Positions 1 through 12,900 of a DNA stretch of 64,000 nt are shown here, one piece after another. This stretch comes from Mactromeris polynyma (Eukaryota > Mollusca > Bivalvia > Venerida > Mactridae): positions 7,627,703 through 7,691,702 of the forward strand of contig JASFXZ010000001.1 of NCBI GenBank assembly GCA_032209605.1, given 5' to 3'. The notes beneath the pieces were generated by a model that saw only the letters and a program-made list of their open reading frames with translations, was not told the DNA's origin and did not search any database. Within the stretch, counting starts at the first letter, position 1, and each line of letters opens with the position of its first letter. Both the position numbers and the translations under genes were made by a program.

Positions 1-681
1 TATTATTTCGATATAACATCTCAGTGTCAGGAACTGAAGTGCTTCAGTGCATTGAATCTACACACATATTTTGCAGATTTACTAAGTGTATTTCATTTCC
101 ACGCCATTGTACTTTTAATTTGCCACATTCTTTACACAGCTCTCTGCAATGTTAATTTATGCTCTGTTAACCTTATATAATTTAAAATTAAAAGATTTGT
201 TGACACAGTGGCCCTACAATAAAACTGTGGTTCCAGGTATTTTCCTGGGTACCTAATATGAATATCATGGGTAGGTATATTTGTGAATTTTCAGTTTTGA
301 AAAGACAATTAAGAAATAGATAATCATTTTCTGGAAGGAAATTTGAGTCTTGTCAGAGGATTATTGAAATTCATACACAATACACTTGCTGATAATTGAC
401 AGCATGAACGGGTTTCATTGTACACATAATTAATTCTAAAGTCAAGTTAAAAATTAATATAAAACATGTCAACATGTTAAGCTGTTAATCAATGTTGTCT
501 ATAAAATTACAATACATGTCTTTGTCAATAATGGTAGTAACTGCCACACCAAAAAGCTAGCTACTTATTTAATTATAAGAGCATAGATATATTTAATGTT
601 GTATTTTCGGGGAAATAAATCATATCATATTATGTTTATTCTTGAAATTTTGTTTGTATATGGCAATAAACAGCAATTACC
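1..681. other. AT-rich unique sequence, no gene seen
   Basis: Only short frames and no splice-bounded coding block. Nothing recognisable. Confidence 0.5.
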
Positions 682-2390
682 CATGTTCATGAACTATTCA
701 ACAACCCAGTATAGTTTATGCTCAGTTCATTACAGATTCATGAACACAAAGGTTCATTAAGACAGTTCATGAACTTTTTTCCTATACAGCATCATAATCT
801 CATTTATACTTCATGTTCTGGACATGAATTGTTCAAGATACTAATTTCTTAATCCATTCATGAACTGTTCAAGGTAAGCCATACATCATTGGTTAATGTA
901 TTCTGTCCTTGACATTGTTGTTGTTGTATTTGCGTTTATTTATCCTCGCCACCAATTTCCCATATGGGCGACGCCTCCAGAACGTACCGGTAGTTAGTCA
1001 TTTTAGATTATTGGAGGATAGTGCTGGGATAGTGATACAGGAGATGCCCCAGTTCCAAACGCACCCCTGGTTCTTTTACTTGCTCGATGTAAAGCATCAT
1101 ACACGGGACCTCAGTGTTTCAATGTTGTCCGAAAGACTGTTAGTACTGTCAGTGATGGAGTGGGGAATCAAACCAGGGATACTGGATTACAAGTCCAGTG
1201 CGTTACCACTGGACTACAAATCCGCTACATGACGTTGGTTCATTTCCCTTCTATATATATGGTAACTAAACACAATTAAAATAAATTCTTATAATGTTTG
1301 TTAGATCTAATTTCACAGCAGTTGCAAGATGTAATATTCTAGGCAGATCTTCACTATACATTTTTAAATGTTGCTTTTATTGGAAAAAATAAAGAGTATG
1401 TAATTATTGATAAAGGGAGGTAATTTACTAAAATTATTAAAATATTAAAAAATGTTAGTTTAAGTCCTGGAGTTGACACAATTTTGCAACACTGTCAATT
1501 TTCTTATTTTTTGCAATGAACTGCATATGCCATGATTAAATTATACTTTTGAAAGAATTAAGCGGAAAATTGCAAATTCCAATTTCATCATGCATAAATA
1601 ATGTAAAATTTAGGCAGCATTCCTGAACTGTCCATGATAAGTTAAATCCACAAAATCTATCTGTGCAAGGAACATGGTTTCACTCTATGTATCAAGTACA
1701 TGGTACATTGCTTAGTACTGTGGGATACAACTTTTGTATGGAGTTTTTTTGTCAGCTTACAGCCTAGCAAAGATGATGACCACAACCGCTACCTTAAAGC
1801 ATACATAAGTGGGCTAAATATCTTACAATATTGCAGGTTTTAAGGTAAGTTAAACATGTCTGTGACAGTGCAATGATGAACAATTAATGGATCAAAGAAA
1901 ACATTATGTCTTGTGCTACAACTCATGTAGATTATTTGTGTGAAGTTTCATGAAAATCCTGCAAAAACTATAGTATAATAAGTATGAACTAAACTGTTTC
2001 AAATTGTGAATTTTAATATTCAAAATAGAAGTGTAAACTATCACATTACATTGTGATTACTATTTATGACTTGTAACTTTCATTTAAAATTAAATAGTCA
2101 ATAGATTTGGTAAAATGGAATAATTTTAAAATGTCATTATGACACTGTTTACAAACTTTTATTGAACCATTTAAGACATTATAGTTCATGAAATGGATAT
2201 GATTGCTCTTGCAATTGTTCATGGTCATTTCAAAGACTTAGCAGCAGTATTCTTTAATTGTTCATGAACAGTTCTGAACATAATTAAAAGACGGTTCATG
2301 TCAAAAAGTTCATGAGCACAAATAAAGAACTGTTCAAGACCAGTTCATGAACTATTCTTGAAGTTTTTGAAAAGTTCATGATTTCATGTA
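682..2390 (+). repeat. Left arm of a long inverted repeat
   Basis: This arm aligns, in reverse complement, with 4993-6898 over nearly its whole length with scattered mismatches and small indels. Anchor pairs: catgttcatgaactattcaa here against its complement near 6880-6897; aaacctgcaatattgtaag-type sequence near 1820-1850 against 6030-6055; agttcatgaactggtct-type sequence near 2340 against 5020-5040. A SINE (914-1229) interrupts this arm but not the other. Several copies of GTTCATGAAC lie at both ends of the arm. No protein is encoded. Confidence 0.85.
914..1229 (-). mobile_element. SINE family A, tRNA-derived, copy 1
   Basis: Reading the minus strand, a tRNA-like head (A box tagtccagtgg, B box region ggtttgattcc) is followed by a body and a tail ending in tacaacaacaa. 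It matches the second copy at 32813-33112. The insertion lies inside one arm of the inverted repeat; the uninterrupted other arm gives the empty site. TGAC at 910-913 and 1230-1233 may be the remnant of a target-site duplication. An open frame of about 107 codons across it is not a gene. Confidence 0.88.
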
Positions 2391-4992
2391 CTGCATTTCA
2401 CTGGGGCAGCTGTGTTAAAATAATTTTGGACATCTCTTACCCTAAATGTCTAGCTCTAACTCGAAATGTCTAGCTTATAGTCAATTGCTAATTATTGTAA
2501 TATATCAAGTGTTAATTGTATGTAAATTTCATTTTGAACATATATAAGCGTAAATTGTGGCTCAGTACGCTTATACAGTATAAGCTTTGTCTCACTTGGT
2601 AATCCTGTGACCCTGTAATTGACCAGACACCATCCTTAACAAGACAGCCATGTCCATCTTGGCCCTTGTGATTTGATACCTACAAATATATTGGCTAATA
2701 ATTTGTATGAAATATGACTGTCTGTATGATGCCTGTACTTTCCTGTCTGGTGGTTCTGTAATGCGTTAAGGGATTCGTAAATCCCACTAGAATTTATAGA
2801 TTGAACTTTGCAGGTCATAGTCTACTAGTTTGTTACATTATTTATTTGCTGTATCATCATAAACATGATCATTATTTATGTACAGTAAAACCTCAATAAT
2901 AAGACCACCCTAATCGAACCCTTGAAAACTGGTCTAAATATTGAGTTGGTCTTGATATTGAGGTTGAATAAAGAGCAAAACAGTGAAAATTGTGTTCGTA
3001 ATTTCGAGGTGGTCTTATTATTGAGGTGGTCTTTAAGTGAGGTTTTCCTGTATATACATAATAGTCTTGTGCATTTAATTGTTTGTTATTTATTAATTTT
3101 TAATCATTATTAGTAATGTTTGGATTTATAATTATCTAGTGAATTTTAGTGTTTGTTATTGATGAATTTTTAATCATTACCAGTGATTGTTGGATCTACA
3201 ATAGTCTAGTGCATTTTATTAATTTTTCATCAATACCAGTTATGGTTGGATTATTAAGAGTTATGGGCCTTTGAGTGAATATATTAACCCATATATCATG
3301 TGTGTGTATGTAATTGATGGAAAATAACTATTCCATTAATAGAAGCCATTATGTATAATGTATAATTTTGAAATTTGTCTTGTCAATTCAAATATTTACT
3401 GTACAGATTTATTGATGTTGCTGTAATATTAATGCCCTGTATAATAGAACCGCCATCAATCATTATAGTTAAACACTCAGTGATAGAAAATCAGACATTC
3501 CGAAAATAATCAATGATACAACTGAGTACTCATCATGAGGCATTGTAAAGATTTGTTTATGTTAAATCATGTTTGTGATTTGTTCTTCTTCTACCATTAC
3601 GATAATATTGTAAATCTATTATTTTGAATGAGAGAAATGAAGATGGTAATTACTTCGCTTAGATGTATGAAACTGAAACTTTAAGACTTTATAGTGAGGC
3701 AATGTGAACATTGAAAGAAATGTTGTTCCGAAATTTTGTTTAGATTTATACACATGCACAAACGAATCTTTGGGAATATTATGAGATTAATATACTAGGA
3801 ATAAATAAGGTGTACAATTATCAGAAGTAAATAGACATGCTTTTGATTATATTTTTTTATTGCCATGGTCCAGGTGACCATTAAATTCCTTCTGGAAAAC
3901 TGGGAGTTGAACATCAACATCTATTAAATTTATATACTTAAGTGGCCAGTGCGTGAAAACAAAACTTTTTCCCTGGACAAAATCCATCCTACTTATGTTG
4001 TATGGTCAGACAAAATACCTTGAATCATTTTAACTGTAAGGATACAAAATCCCCTCACAAACTTTTGCAGAACTGATTTGGTAAGCGACTGCTATAGTAC
4101 TACTTGAAATCAGATCTTCATTATCGGGGCAATTTATTATATAAGTATCATGCCTTGAAACACTCTTATTACATTGAACAACTTTCTTATTTCTTTACTG
4201 TTATATCACAAATTATAATAACCCCGACATATGATATATACATGTTTACATGGTATATGTAATGTTATAACTGATTAGGGCAGATAATTCAAACTGCACT
4301 TACATGTTGTTAACATTTTTTAGGAGATAAGCAAGTTAATTATGATACCTGATTCATGCTTTGCTTATCAATGTGGTTTATATTAATGTTTACTCCAAAA
4401 AGAATTACTAAATTGATATTATTTTGAGTGCATGTGCATGGTTGCAATTTCTGTTTTATTGATAAAATCAGTAGACAGTCAAATGCATTCTACAAACTCT
4501 GTATTGCACTTCTGGGATTTTAGTTTCCACAATATTATTGCTGAGGCATTCCTAATGATAATACAAACTTCAATATTCCTGTAGAGAGAAAACAACAACT
4601 TCTCATGCAATCATAGAGAATATTGTATTGTAAAGCATTTGTATTTTTGTGATATAATTGCCTGCTTCAAAGACCTGTGCCGAATTGATGTTTGGATGTT
4701 GGAAGATTGTACATAATTACTTATGTGAAGAGCTCGTAATCTTTGGATTCATTTTGTGATACTTTGGCACAAATGGTTGTATGACATGCGAAAAGATGTA
4801 CATTCTATTAGCAATAATTCTAATACATACTGGGCCCTTGTTTGGCTATATTTGGGGCTGTTTATGGGTACCATCCCCTTAAATGACCCTCTTGTTGATG
4901 ATTCAAGTTTGCTCAGTAAATGTTTATTTTACCTGCAATTTAGGGCTGGAATTACACATAGCAAACTTGCTTGACAGTACTTTCCACAGAAA
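2391..4992. other. Spacer of the inverted repeat, no gene
   Basis: About 2.6 kb of AT-rich sequence between the arms. Apart from one MITE (2881-3052) and some short local repeats (variants of ttattaatttttaatcattaccagt near 3090-3240) nothing is recognised. There is no transposase or polymerase frame, so if the whole structure is a transposon it is non-autonomous. Confidence 0.5.
2881..3052. mobile_element. MITE with TACAGTAAAACCTC termini
   Basis: A 172-bp element whose ends are imperfect inverted repeats: tacagtaaaacctcaataat at the left and gtgaggttttcctgta at the right. The inner motif aataataagaccacc pairs with ggtggtcttattatt. It is flanked by TA, which suggests a Tc1/mariner-mobilised MITE. 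It is related in design to 40434-40626. Confidence 0.7.
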
Positions 4993-6898
4993 TCATGAAC
5001 TTTTCAAAAACTTCGAGAATAGTTCATGAACTGGTCTTCAACAGTTCTTCATTTGAGTTCATTAACTTTTGGCCACGAACCGTCTTTGAATTATGTTCAT
5101 GAACAGTTCATGACAAATTTAAGAATAATGCTAAGTCCTTGAAATTACCATGAACATAAGCCAGAGCAATCATATTCATTTCATGAACTATAATGTCTGA
5201 AATGGTTCAATTAAAGTTCTGAAACAGTGTCATAAACATAAGTCATAAATAGTAATCATATGTGATAGTTTACACTTCTATTATGAATATTAATTCACAA
5301 ATTTGAAACAGTTTATTATACTATATATGAGGGGTGTTCGCGGAAAAGTGCTGTCATGTTTTTATTACTGGTTGAAACTATGCATAATGATGTGTTAATA
5401 TATCACACACATGAAAATCATAACAAATTACAAATCACTTTACCCAAAATAAAAATATGAAGGTTTACTAAAGGGCATATCCCGTACCACGGCCCAACGT
5501 CATCGCAACATCTTGATGTCGTTACAAATATCATAAATACTACATCAATCACAGGGCATGCTCTGTCCTTTTTAAAAATACTCCTCATGGAACATAATAC
5601 ACTTTCTACACCTATCTACCCACGAAATATAACTGTTCCAGTAACATTCTGATGAAATTGATGAAATTGCCAACTGAACTGCATGTGGCAACTGGCTGAT
5701 ATCATTGAAGTGTTGTCTTCTCAGAAAACTCTTCAGTATGGGAATCAAGAAAATGTCGCAAGGGGCTAAGTCCGGGTTATATGGAGGATAGCCTACTCAA
5801 GCACTTCTGAAGTCTGTTTGACAATCACAGTCTAGGTTGCAGTGCGTAAATGACCTGATGTAGGATCATGGCTGTAAACTGCGATGATTGCTCTTATTTC
5901 ACAGTTTTTGCAGGATTTTCATGAAACTTCACACAAATAATCTACATGAGTTGAAGCACGTGACATAATATTTTCGATGATCAATTAACTGTTCATCATT
6001 GCAAGTGACTCAGACATGTTTAACTTACCTTAAAACCTGCAATATTGTAAGATATTTAGCCCACTTATGTATAAATATGGATGTTATAAGGTAGCGGTTG
6101 TGGTCATCATCTTGGCTAGGCTGTAAGCTGACAAAAAATCTCCATAACAAAGATCTATCCCACAGTACTAAGCAATGTATGGTGTACTTGATAGCTATAC
6201 ATAGAGTTAAACCATGTTCCTTGCACAGCCACTGATTGATTTTGTGGATTTAACTTGTCATGGACAGTTCAGGAATGCTTCCTAAATTTTACATTATTTA
6301 TGCATGATGAAATTGGAATTTGCAATTTTGCTTATTTCTTTCCAAAGTGTAATTTATTCTTGGCAAATGAAGTTCATTGCAAAACATAAGAAAACTGACA
6401 CTGTTGTGAAATTATGTCACTTCCAAGACTTAAACCAACCCTTTTTTAATATTTTGAATTATTTTAGTCAATTACCTCCCTTAATCAATAATAACATACT
6501 ATTTTTTTTCCAATAAAAGCACCGTTTAAAAAATATATAGTGAAGGACTGCCTAGAATATTATAACTTGCAACTGCTGTGAAATTAAATTAAACATACAT
6601 TATACAATTCAGAAATTTATTTTAATTGTGTTTTAAGTAACCATATAATTATATAGAAGGTAAATTACCGAACATCATGGACAGAATACTTTAACCAATT
6701 ATGTATGGCTTACCACAGTTCATGAGCTGCTCAAGAAATTAGGATCTTGAACAATTCATGTCCAAAACATGAAGAATAAATGAGACAATAATGCTGTATA
6801 GGAAAAATTTCATGAGCTATTCATGAACCTTTCGTGCTCTGATGAACCTGTAAAGTACTGAACATAAAATACTGGGTTGTTGAATAGTTCATGTACAG
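4993..6898 (-). repeat. Right arm of a long inverted repeat
   Basis: Reverse-complement partner of 682-2390. It carries an extra block (about 5328-5905) that is absent from the left arm and is a mariner-type remnant. Removing that block and the SINE in the other arm leaves two arms of about 1.3-1.4 kb. Confidence 0.85.
5328..5905 (-). pseudogene. Mariner-type transposase remnant
   Basis: On the minus strand the frame ending at TAA 5572-5574 encodes YPPYNPDLAPCDIFLIPILK, which matches the C-terminal catalytic block of mariner-family transposases (consensus HPPYSPDLAPCD, third acidic residue present). It continues with a tail ending near WVDRCRKCIMFHEEYF. Upstream, in another frame and broken by two stops, is a degraded HDNA-like stretch (HDPTSGHLRTAT). 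The lower-coordinate end begins tgaggggtgttcgcggaaaa after TATA, as in mariner inverted termini. The element lacks its other end and most of the transposase, so it is dead. Confidence 0.8.
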
Positions 6899-7110
6899 TG
6901 AAAGAATGTTTGGCAATGAAATGTTTGTTAAAGATTCTTGATTGTACTTCATGGACTGTTCATGAATCATATCCAATCTATGAACTAATGATATTATAAA
7001 CATTTCAAGAATTAGTCTTATTTTGACTTCAAGGATTTTCATGATTTTTTCATGAATTATGAACATGAATTATTGATGAATATTTCATGAATAATATTCA
7101 TGAACTGTAA
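6899..7110. repeat. TTCATGAA-rich palindrome cluster
   Basis: Dense copies and near-copies of ttcatgaa and gttcatgaac just outside the right arm. The same motif clusters at both ends of both arms. Possibly the true outer end of the inverted-repeat element. Confidence 0.5.
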
Positions 7111-8395
7111 CAGTTCTTTTCACAGGGGTTGACAACAAACTATACTAGTAGACAAAGGAAAACACTTTGTTTCTGGAGGCGCCCTGTGTTAAACGCTTGA
7201 TGATGATTAAAGAAAACATTATGAATACCACACATTACGAACTGTGTTTATTTCTATTGTTTGGAAATGTGATGTTCTTATATCATCAAGATTGGTGTTG
7301 ATAGCTCAAGTACTGTAAATGTCACTTGTTGATTTGTTATTTAGGGTAAATCCGACCCATTTTCTCTCTGAGTATGGTACATTGTCATTTTTATTAATAC
7401 ATTAATGGTTAATGGCAATCAGAAAATCTCGGTTGAAAAAACCTATATCAAACTCACTTACTGCCAGACTCAATTTTTTGCAGGTCAATGACATTGTGTT
7501 CATGTGTTCTATTAGTAAACAATTTGATATAGAACCACTGCATGTGGTCCTATGAATATAATGTTGATGCAGGTTGTTTTCCCAAGAGGGTTTGATCAGT
7601 ACAAAATGGGATTATGTACCTGAGAATTAAGGCTTCTCATATTTGCTTTGTTTTATAAGACCATTGCAGGTCATTTACGCTAGAACTTGCAGCAGGTTAC
7701 CAACTCTCAGATGATTGCAATATCATACGGCATAATGCATGTCAAATATTTGAACAACTCACAATTTCCTGTTCTTCAAGCTCTCAGATCTAATATTGTG
7801 GGAAATTTGTCTGCTATGACAATCTTCTCAATTCCTGTAATTCTTGTTGTTACATTTGAGTATGAAATACAGATTTTTTCCCTGACTTGGAACCATGTTT
7901 TGTTTTTAGATTACGATTGAATCACTCGGATTGTGTAAGATAGTGACGATGGAATCCTAGTTCACGAACAGAACAGAGTGATTATGAGCAATAATGCTTT
8001 GTACGTCTGCCGTGATTTAACTTAATTTCTCCTTCCTGAATTAATGGCTTGTTTTCAGAATTACCGAGAAAATTTGTCTCCTGCGAGATTCTCTGCTGAT
8101 GGCTACGACACTCTCCACCCACGTTGTTCTTTGTTATTCTCCTATATTCCCATGTGTACTCATTGACGTAAAATGACGTTAGTATATTGCATTAATATCA
8201 GGTTATTTGGATGTGATATTACTTTGAATATCATTTTTGTAAAATGTTTATGTATCATATATCATGATTTTTCTGCTGTGTTACGACTGCTCTGGTAACC
8301 AGACATACTAAAGTTACCGTTATCTCAATCAACATCAATACAGCTGCCGAAAAAGTTTGCATTGTGTACTTGTACATATTATATTGTACATGTGC
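7111..8395. other. AT-rich unique sequence, no gene seen
   Basis: No coding block bounded by splice sites and no repeat recognised. Confidence 0.4.
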
Positions 8396-8911
8396 ATACA
8401 TGTGAACCTTTTCTGAAGGCAAATCGGGAGATTGCACCTCAAAAAGCGGGAGATTGAGCCTTAAAACGGGAGTTTTTTTTGTGTGGCTGAAATTTTGTCA
8501 ATATTATGACTTCATCCGTATCATAAGCTGTTAATAGCAATATGCTGCGAATTAACTCGTAATCTGGGGTTCATCCCTTCAATCGAGTTGCCAATTAACA
8601 ATTTTATTGCTAATTGTCATATCAGAATACAATAGAAACGTGTGAAACTTGAATAAACAACATGAAAAGCGAGGGTCGCATCGTATTTTGATCATTGTCA
8701 CCAAGCGCTTGATTCCATGGTTTAGAGACTAGACTGGTATCCCGATTTTACACTTTAGGTTATCAGTTTGACAAGTAATTTCCGGGAACCCCATAATAAA
8801 AATTCACGATGTTTACTTTGAAAATCGGGAGATCGAGGCTCCCGGCCGGGAGAGCGTGAGTTGGCTGTCAAAACCGGGAGTCTCCCGCGTATATCGGGAG
8901 ACTTCACATGT
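8396..8911. mobile_element. Short DNA element with TACATGTGAA termini and CGGGAG motifs
   Basis: The ends are inverted: tacatgtgaa at 8396 and ttcacatgta ending at 8911. Inside both ends are clusters of cgggaga/tctcccg motifs (8428-8475 and 8823-8900), including a palindrome ctcccggccgggag near 8840. It has no coding capacity. Class unknown; MITE-like by structure. Confidence 0.55.
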
Positions 8912-9678
8912 ATGCATGTGTATTCATGTTGTTGAAGTCTTGCGGGGGGGGAAACTGCGTACAGTTATATATAACCCTGCACAGGTTAATGACTTGAGCA
9001 TAAATATAGATGACAATTGTTAACAAACCACCTTAACTGTTGATATTAATCAAATACAGTCACAATATGTTGTAGAAAAGTTGAACATTTAAGTGTCTTA
9101 ATTTCAATTTGTACTTTTTGTCTATTTATTGTTATACATTGTATATTACTTACTAGTACATTAAAGAACCTTATGATCTTAAATCTCTTGAAACAGATAC
9201 CTATTTTCTAAAGGCTACTCTGTGGAAATTTTGATTAATCAGAATACCTAAGGGAAAAATGTATAAATATTTATTTTTTCAGTAGCAAGAATGGACAGTT
9301 TACATAAACTTTGCCACATATGTTCATCAATATAAATATATGATGGGGAATATATATACAATAGTAACTATTATTATGATGAATCATTCAGTCCTGATCT
9401 ATGTTCTCATACTTTCAACTTCCATTCTCAACCCACAGTGTAATATGTCACTTAAAATTATGTATATGATATAATGATAGTGAAACTTGTCTATAACGAC
9501 ATTCATGGAGACCAGATGTGAGGAATTGTGGTTATGATGGTATGATGGTCTGGCTTGAGGGAAAACCATCTATGATCTAGCCTGCCTTCAATTTAATTTC
9601 ATGTAAATATTACACATTTATCTAATACATTTTTAATACTTCATTTACATGTGTGTGTATAGAACAAATTAGATGAAC

Positions 9679-9905
9679 TCACTTTTATTATCCCCTTTTG
9701 GGATGGGGATATTGTTTTGGCATTGTCCGTCCTTCCTTCTGTCTGTGACCTTCCGTAAGGCACACTTTTTTCTGTCCGGAGCAATATCTTGGTACTAGTT
9801 GGACAGACTTCATTGAAACTTTCTATGAATATATAATATGGGTATGGGAAATAATGCACATCAAACAGGTCACAATCCACATAGGTATGACAGAGGTATG
9901 ACCCT
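9679..9905. repeat. Dispersed mollusc-type non-coding repeat (TTATCCCC... start)
   Basis: Begins ttattatccccttttgggat and has the layout seen in several other repeats here (18693, 24222, 37450, 41405): a C-run/G-run inverted start, gtccgtcc-type repeats, then text on 'gagcaatatcttgg' and 'cttcattgaaactttc'. Probably a non-autonomous transposon. The 3' limit is uncertain. Confidence 0.45.
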
Positions 9906-12900
9906 TTTCCTGTATTTTAGTGTGTTAAACTGCACATTTCAGCTGGACTGATTCCTTCCACTTTCACATCTGAACAACACCAGAGTGGGACAGACTCTCA
10001 GACCTACTCTGAACACCGCAAAATAGATAAGGTAGCAATCTATAAGGCATATTTAATAATGCTGCAGAGTACGAAAACATATTTGAATCATATTAGTTAT
10101 ATGCCCTTGGACAGTATGTTATATTGTATTGTTCCATACCACATAGAAGGTAAAACTTCATACTCCAGTTCATCAGTGTATATGTTACAGAAATTATCCG
10201 GCTCTGCCCAAGCATTGCTGAAATAAGGACCTGTGGACTTAAAACAATCAAGTGACAACAATACCTTGTACATTTAGAAATACAGTCTAATGAGCTTATA
10301 TTTAGGTTGTCAGGAAAAAACATTTTTATTAGAAAATGTAAATGCTGCGGTAATATATAATCTTTTATAGCAAGCAAGCTTTGGATCAGCCACAGAAATA
10401 TATGACATTCACTTGTTTTTGTCTATTATGCTAATACCAGCATTCATATTTCAAGATAATTAGAACATTCCTATAACAATTTTCTCCACCAACATCAGAT
10501 ATGACAACAGAATATGTCGTGGCCAGTCATTGACATTAGCAGACTCATTTATTATCCATGTCAATAAGGCAATGTATATTTGATGACACATTAAGTGATC
10601 AAGTGAACATGATGATCCTCATCCATTTTCATTGTCGTGTCTCGACCAATCGGCTACTTTCTGAGGGAAAATAATCACTGCTGCTTATCGTAGGGGCTTT
10701 TAAGCCTTTTTCTCCATTATTGAATGGTTTTAGTCGATAAAGCTTGCCAAGCTTAATGACAGGCCTCCATTTGTCACCATAATTGTCTCAAATGGACAAG
10801 TAAATAACAAGTACTGGTTGTTGCCAGTACATCTCATTGTTCAGCAAGGCATTAGGTTTTATAGCATTTCAAGTAAAAACCTGTCTCGGAGTGGTTTTGA
10901 AATATCTGACTGGCTGTCTACTTAATATGTCATGGTATGTATACAGAAAGATTGGATCCATGACCTTTCACTGAGTTACTGGAATCAGATGTTGTATGCT
11001 AATGTTGATCAATAATTTTATGGGTTCAGATACAAACCGAAAACATTGATAATTAGTAACTATACCCAGTATTAATATAAGTACATTATCAAGCAGACCC
11101 GATTATTCCCTAAGATCTGCTGAAAACAACCCTTCAGTGTTAATAGTTATGATCCACAACTTATCTCCTGATTAACAACTGCTTTCTGTGTTAATAGTTT
11201 TTATCCACACATTATCTCCTGATTCATAAAAATTCAAAATGGATCAAAATTGTGTTCATTCTCTGTCTCATAGATTTATGCTTGTATATATGTATATATT
11301 TGTTTGTCCTCATAGGCCATATGGCTTACTGGACTTAAATGAAAAAAAAAAAAATCCCATAAAAATTCAAAATGGATCAAAATTGTGTAAAACAAATTCC
11401 AAGTTAGATTCTGTGGTTACATGGAAACATACCACACATCTCACTCACTTCATGTTATAGTTAGAAAGGATTTCAGCCATATTGTAGAAAGTTCATCTGA
11501 GTGCCTTAATCATGAATGTCAAAATGAATGGTTATAGAACTCCAACTTGGTCAGTAGTTGAAACATATTAATTAACATTGTTATTTAAGTATTAAATTTA
11601 TATTCAAACCTTGTACTATAATGATAGAATATTCTATGCTTTAACCAGTTATGAAATTGTCAGTGATTAGTAACTGTTGTCATTGATTTGGAAATATTGA
11701 AATCAAATGTTCATTGTAATCAAAACAGTTCAAAGAGTAATTAACAGAAGATTAAACCAGAGTTATCTCCCTTGAGAATGCACACATGAAAAATTGAAAA
11801 TCATTGACATTGTGTTACATCCATTGGGTGCCATTTTGTCAGTTTCTTCAGTCTGAAGTAATTGTGTTGGCGGCTTTATATTAGAATTTGTTATTCTCTG
11901 TGGAAATGCATTGGGACCCAACCATATCTAAACTATGTTTTAAACATTATCATCCATGATGAAAACATGCCCAAGAAATGTTTCAGTTATGTTACAGTAT
12001 TGATATGAACATGTATGAACATGGTACTAGTATATCATGTTTGTAAATTAGCCTACATCATTGTCATCAACAAATATATATCTTTATTACCAGACTCAGC
12101 ACGTCTGTGCCTTTAGTTAAATAACCCAAAACAGCACAAAGACAGTCAGTGCATTCAAATAAACATACATTCATTATATACTTACAAATATGACCATAAT
12201 AAATCAATGAATTGTTATACAATGTCTTGCCTATGCTAGTATACATCTGAGTGCCTGTGTTCTTGTAAAGTATATAGCCATGAGATAGCAACGATAAGGT
12301 GCCAGTTCTAACCATGATGTATTAATGCATGAACAATGAGAAACTGCTATGGTCTGATTTAATGACCTTTAATATAACTCTTGTAATGTAAGACCATGTT
12401 CAAAACATGAATGATCATGTTTATAAATTGGCACAACAGCCCAAACATGCTTGCCCATGATGTATAATGCTTTTACTTGAAGGCAGTTTTAAGGCTGCCA
12501 TATGGTTTCTGAACTTGACTAGTCTGTAAATGATAGCCCTTGTTTGCTTCTTGTCAATTAAATAGACTGAATGTTAAATGTTTTGCAATGCTATTTTGCC
12601 TCCCACTTTCAAGGGTTGTTATTTGAGTCTGAGCTTCATACAATTTGGAATGGTCTTTTTGTTTTGTAATGCTTGATAAATGGCGAAAATTTAGATACGC
12701 CTTTCCTCTGTAGGTTACCAATGTCAAAAACGTTCTAACGTTTTCTCTGTACAATTTATTAGAACTATAAAAAAGTGACTGTTTGCTTCAAGAACTAGAA
12801 TTAAAAGTCTAAATATAGCAACATAATTCCTGATTGGGAAGCACTGAAGGGGAATCCCATGATTTCCTTTCATGAAGTTCAACATTTAACATTTAAATAA

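Noticed and set aside
909..1232. 107-codon open frame on the + strand
   Set aside because: It runs antisense through a tRNA-derived SINE that has a second copy at 32813-33112; the frame is not preserved there.
1841..1856. Possible TRAPPC13 first-exon donor (gttttaag|gtaagt)
   Set aside because: The preceding sequence does not encode the expected Leu-Ala-Leu-Lys ending in any frame, and the site lies inside the inverted repeat and is copied at about 6020.
682..6898. Maverick/Polinton or other large autonomous transposon
   Set aside because: The spacer holds no polymerase, integrase or capsid frame, and the arms are non-coding apart from a later mariner insertion.
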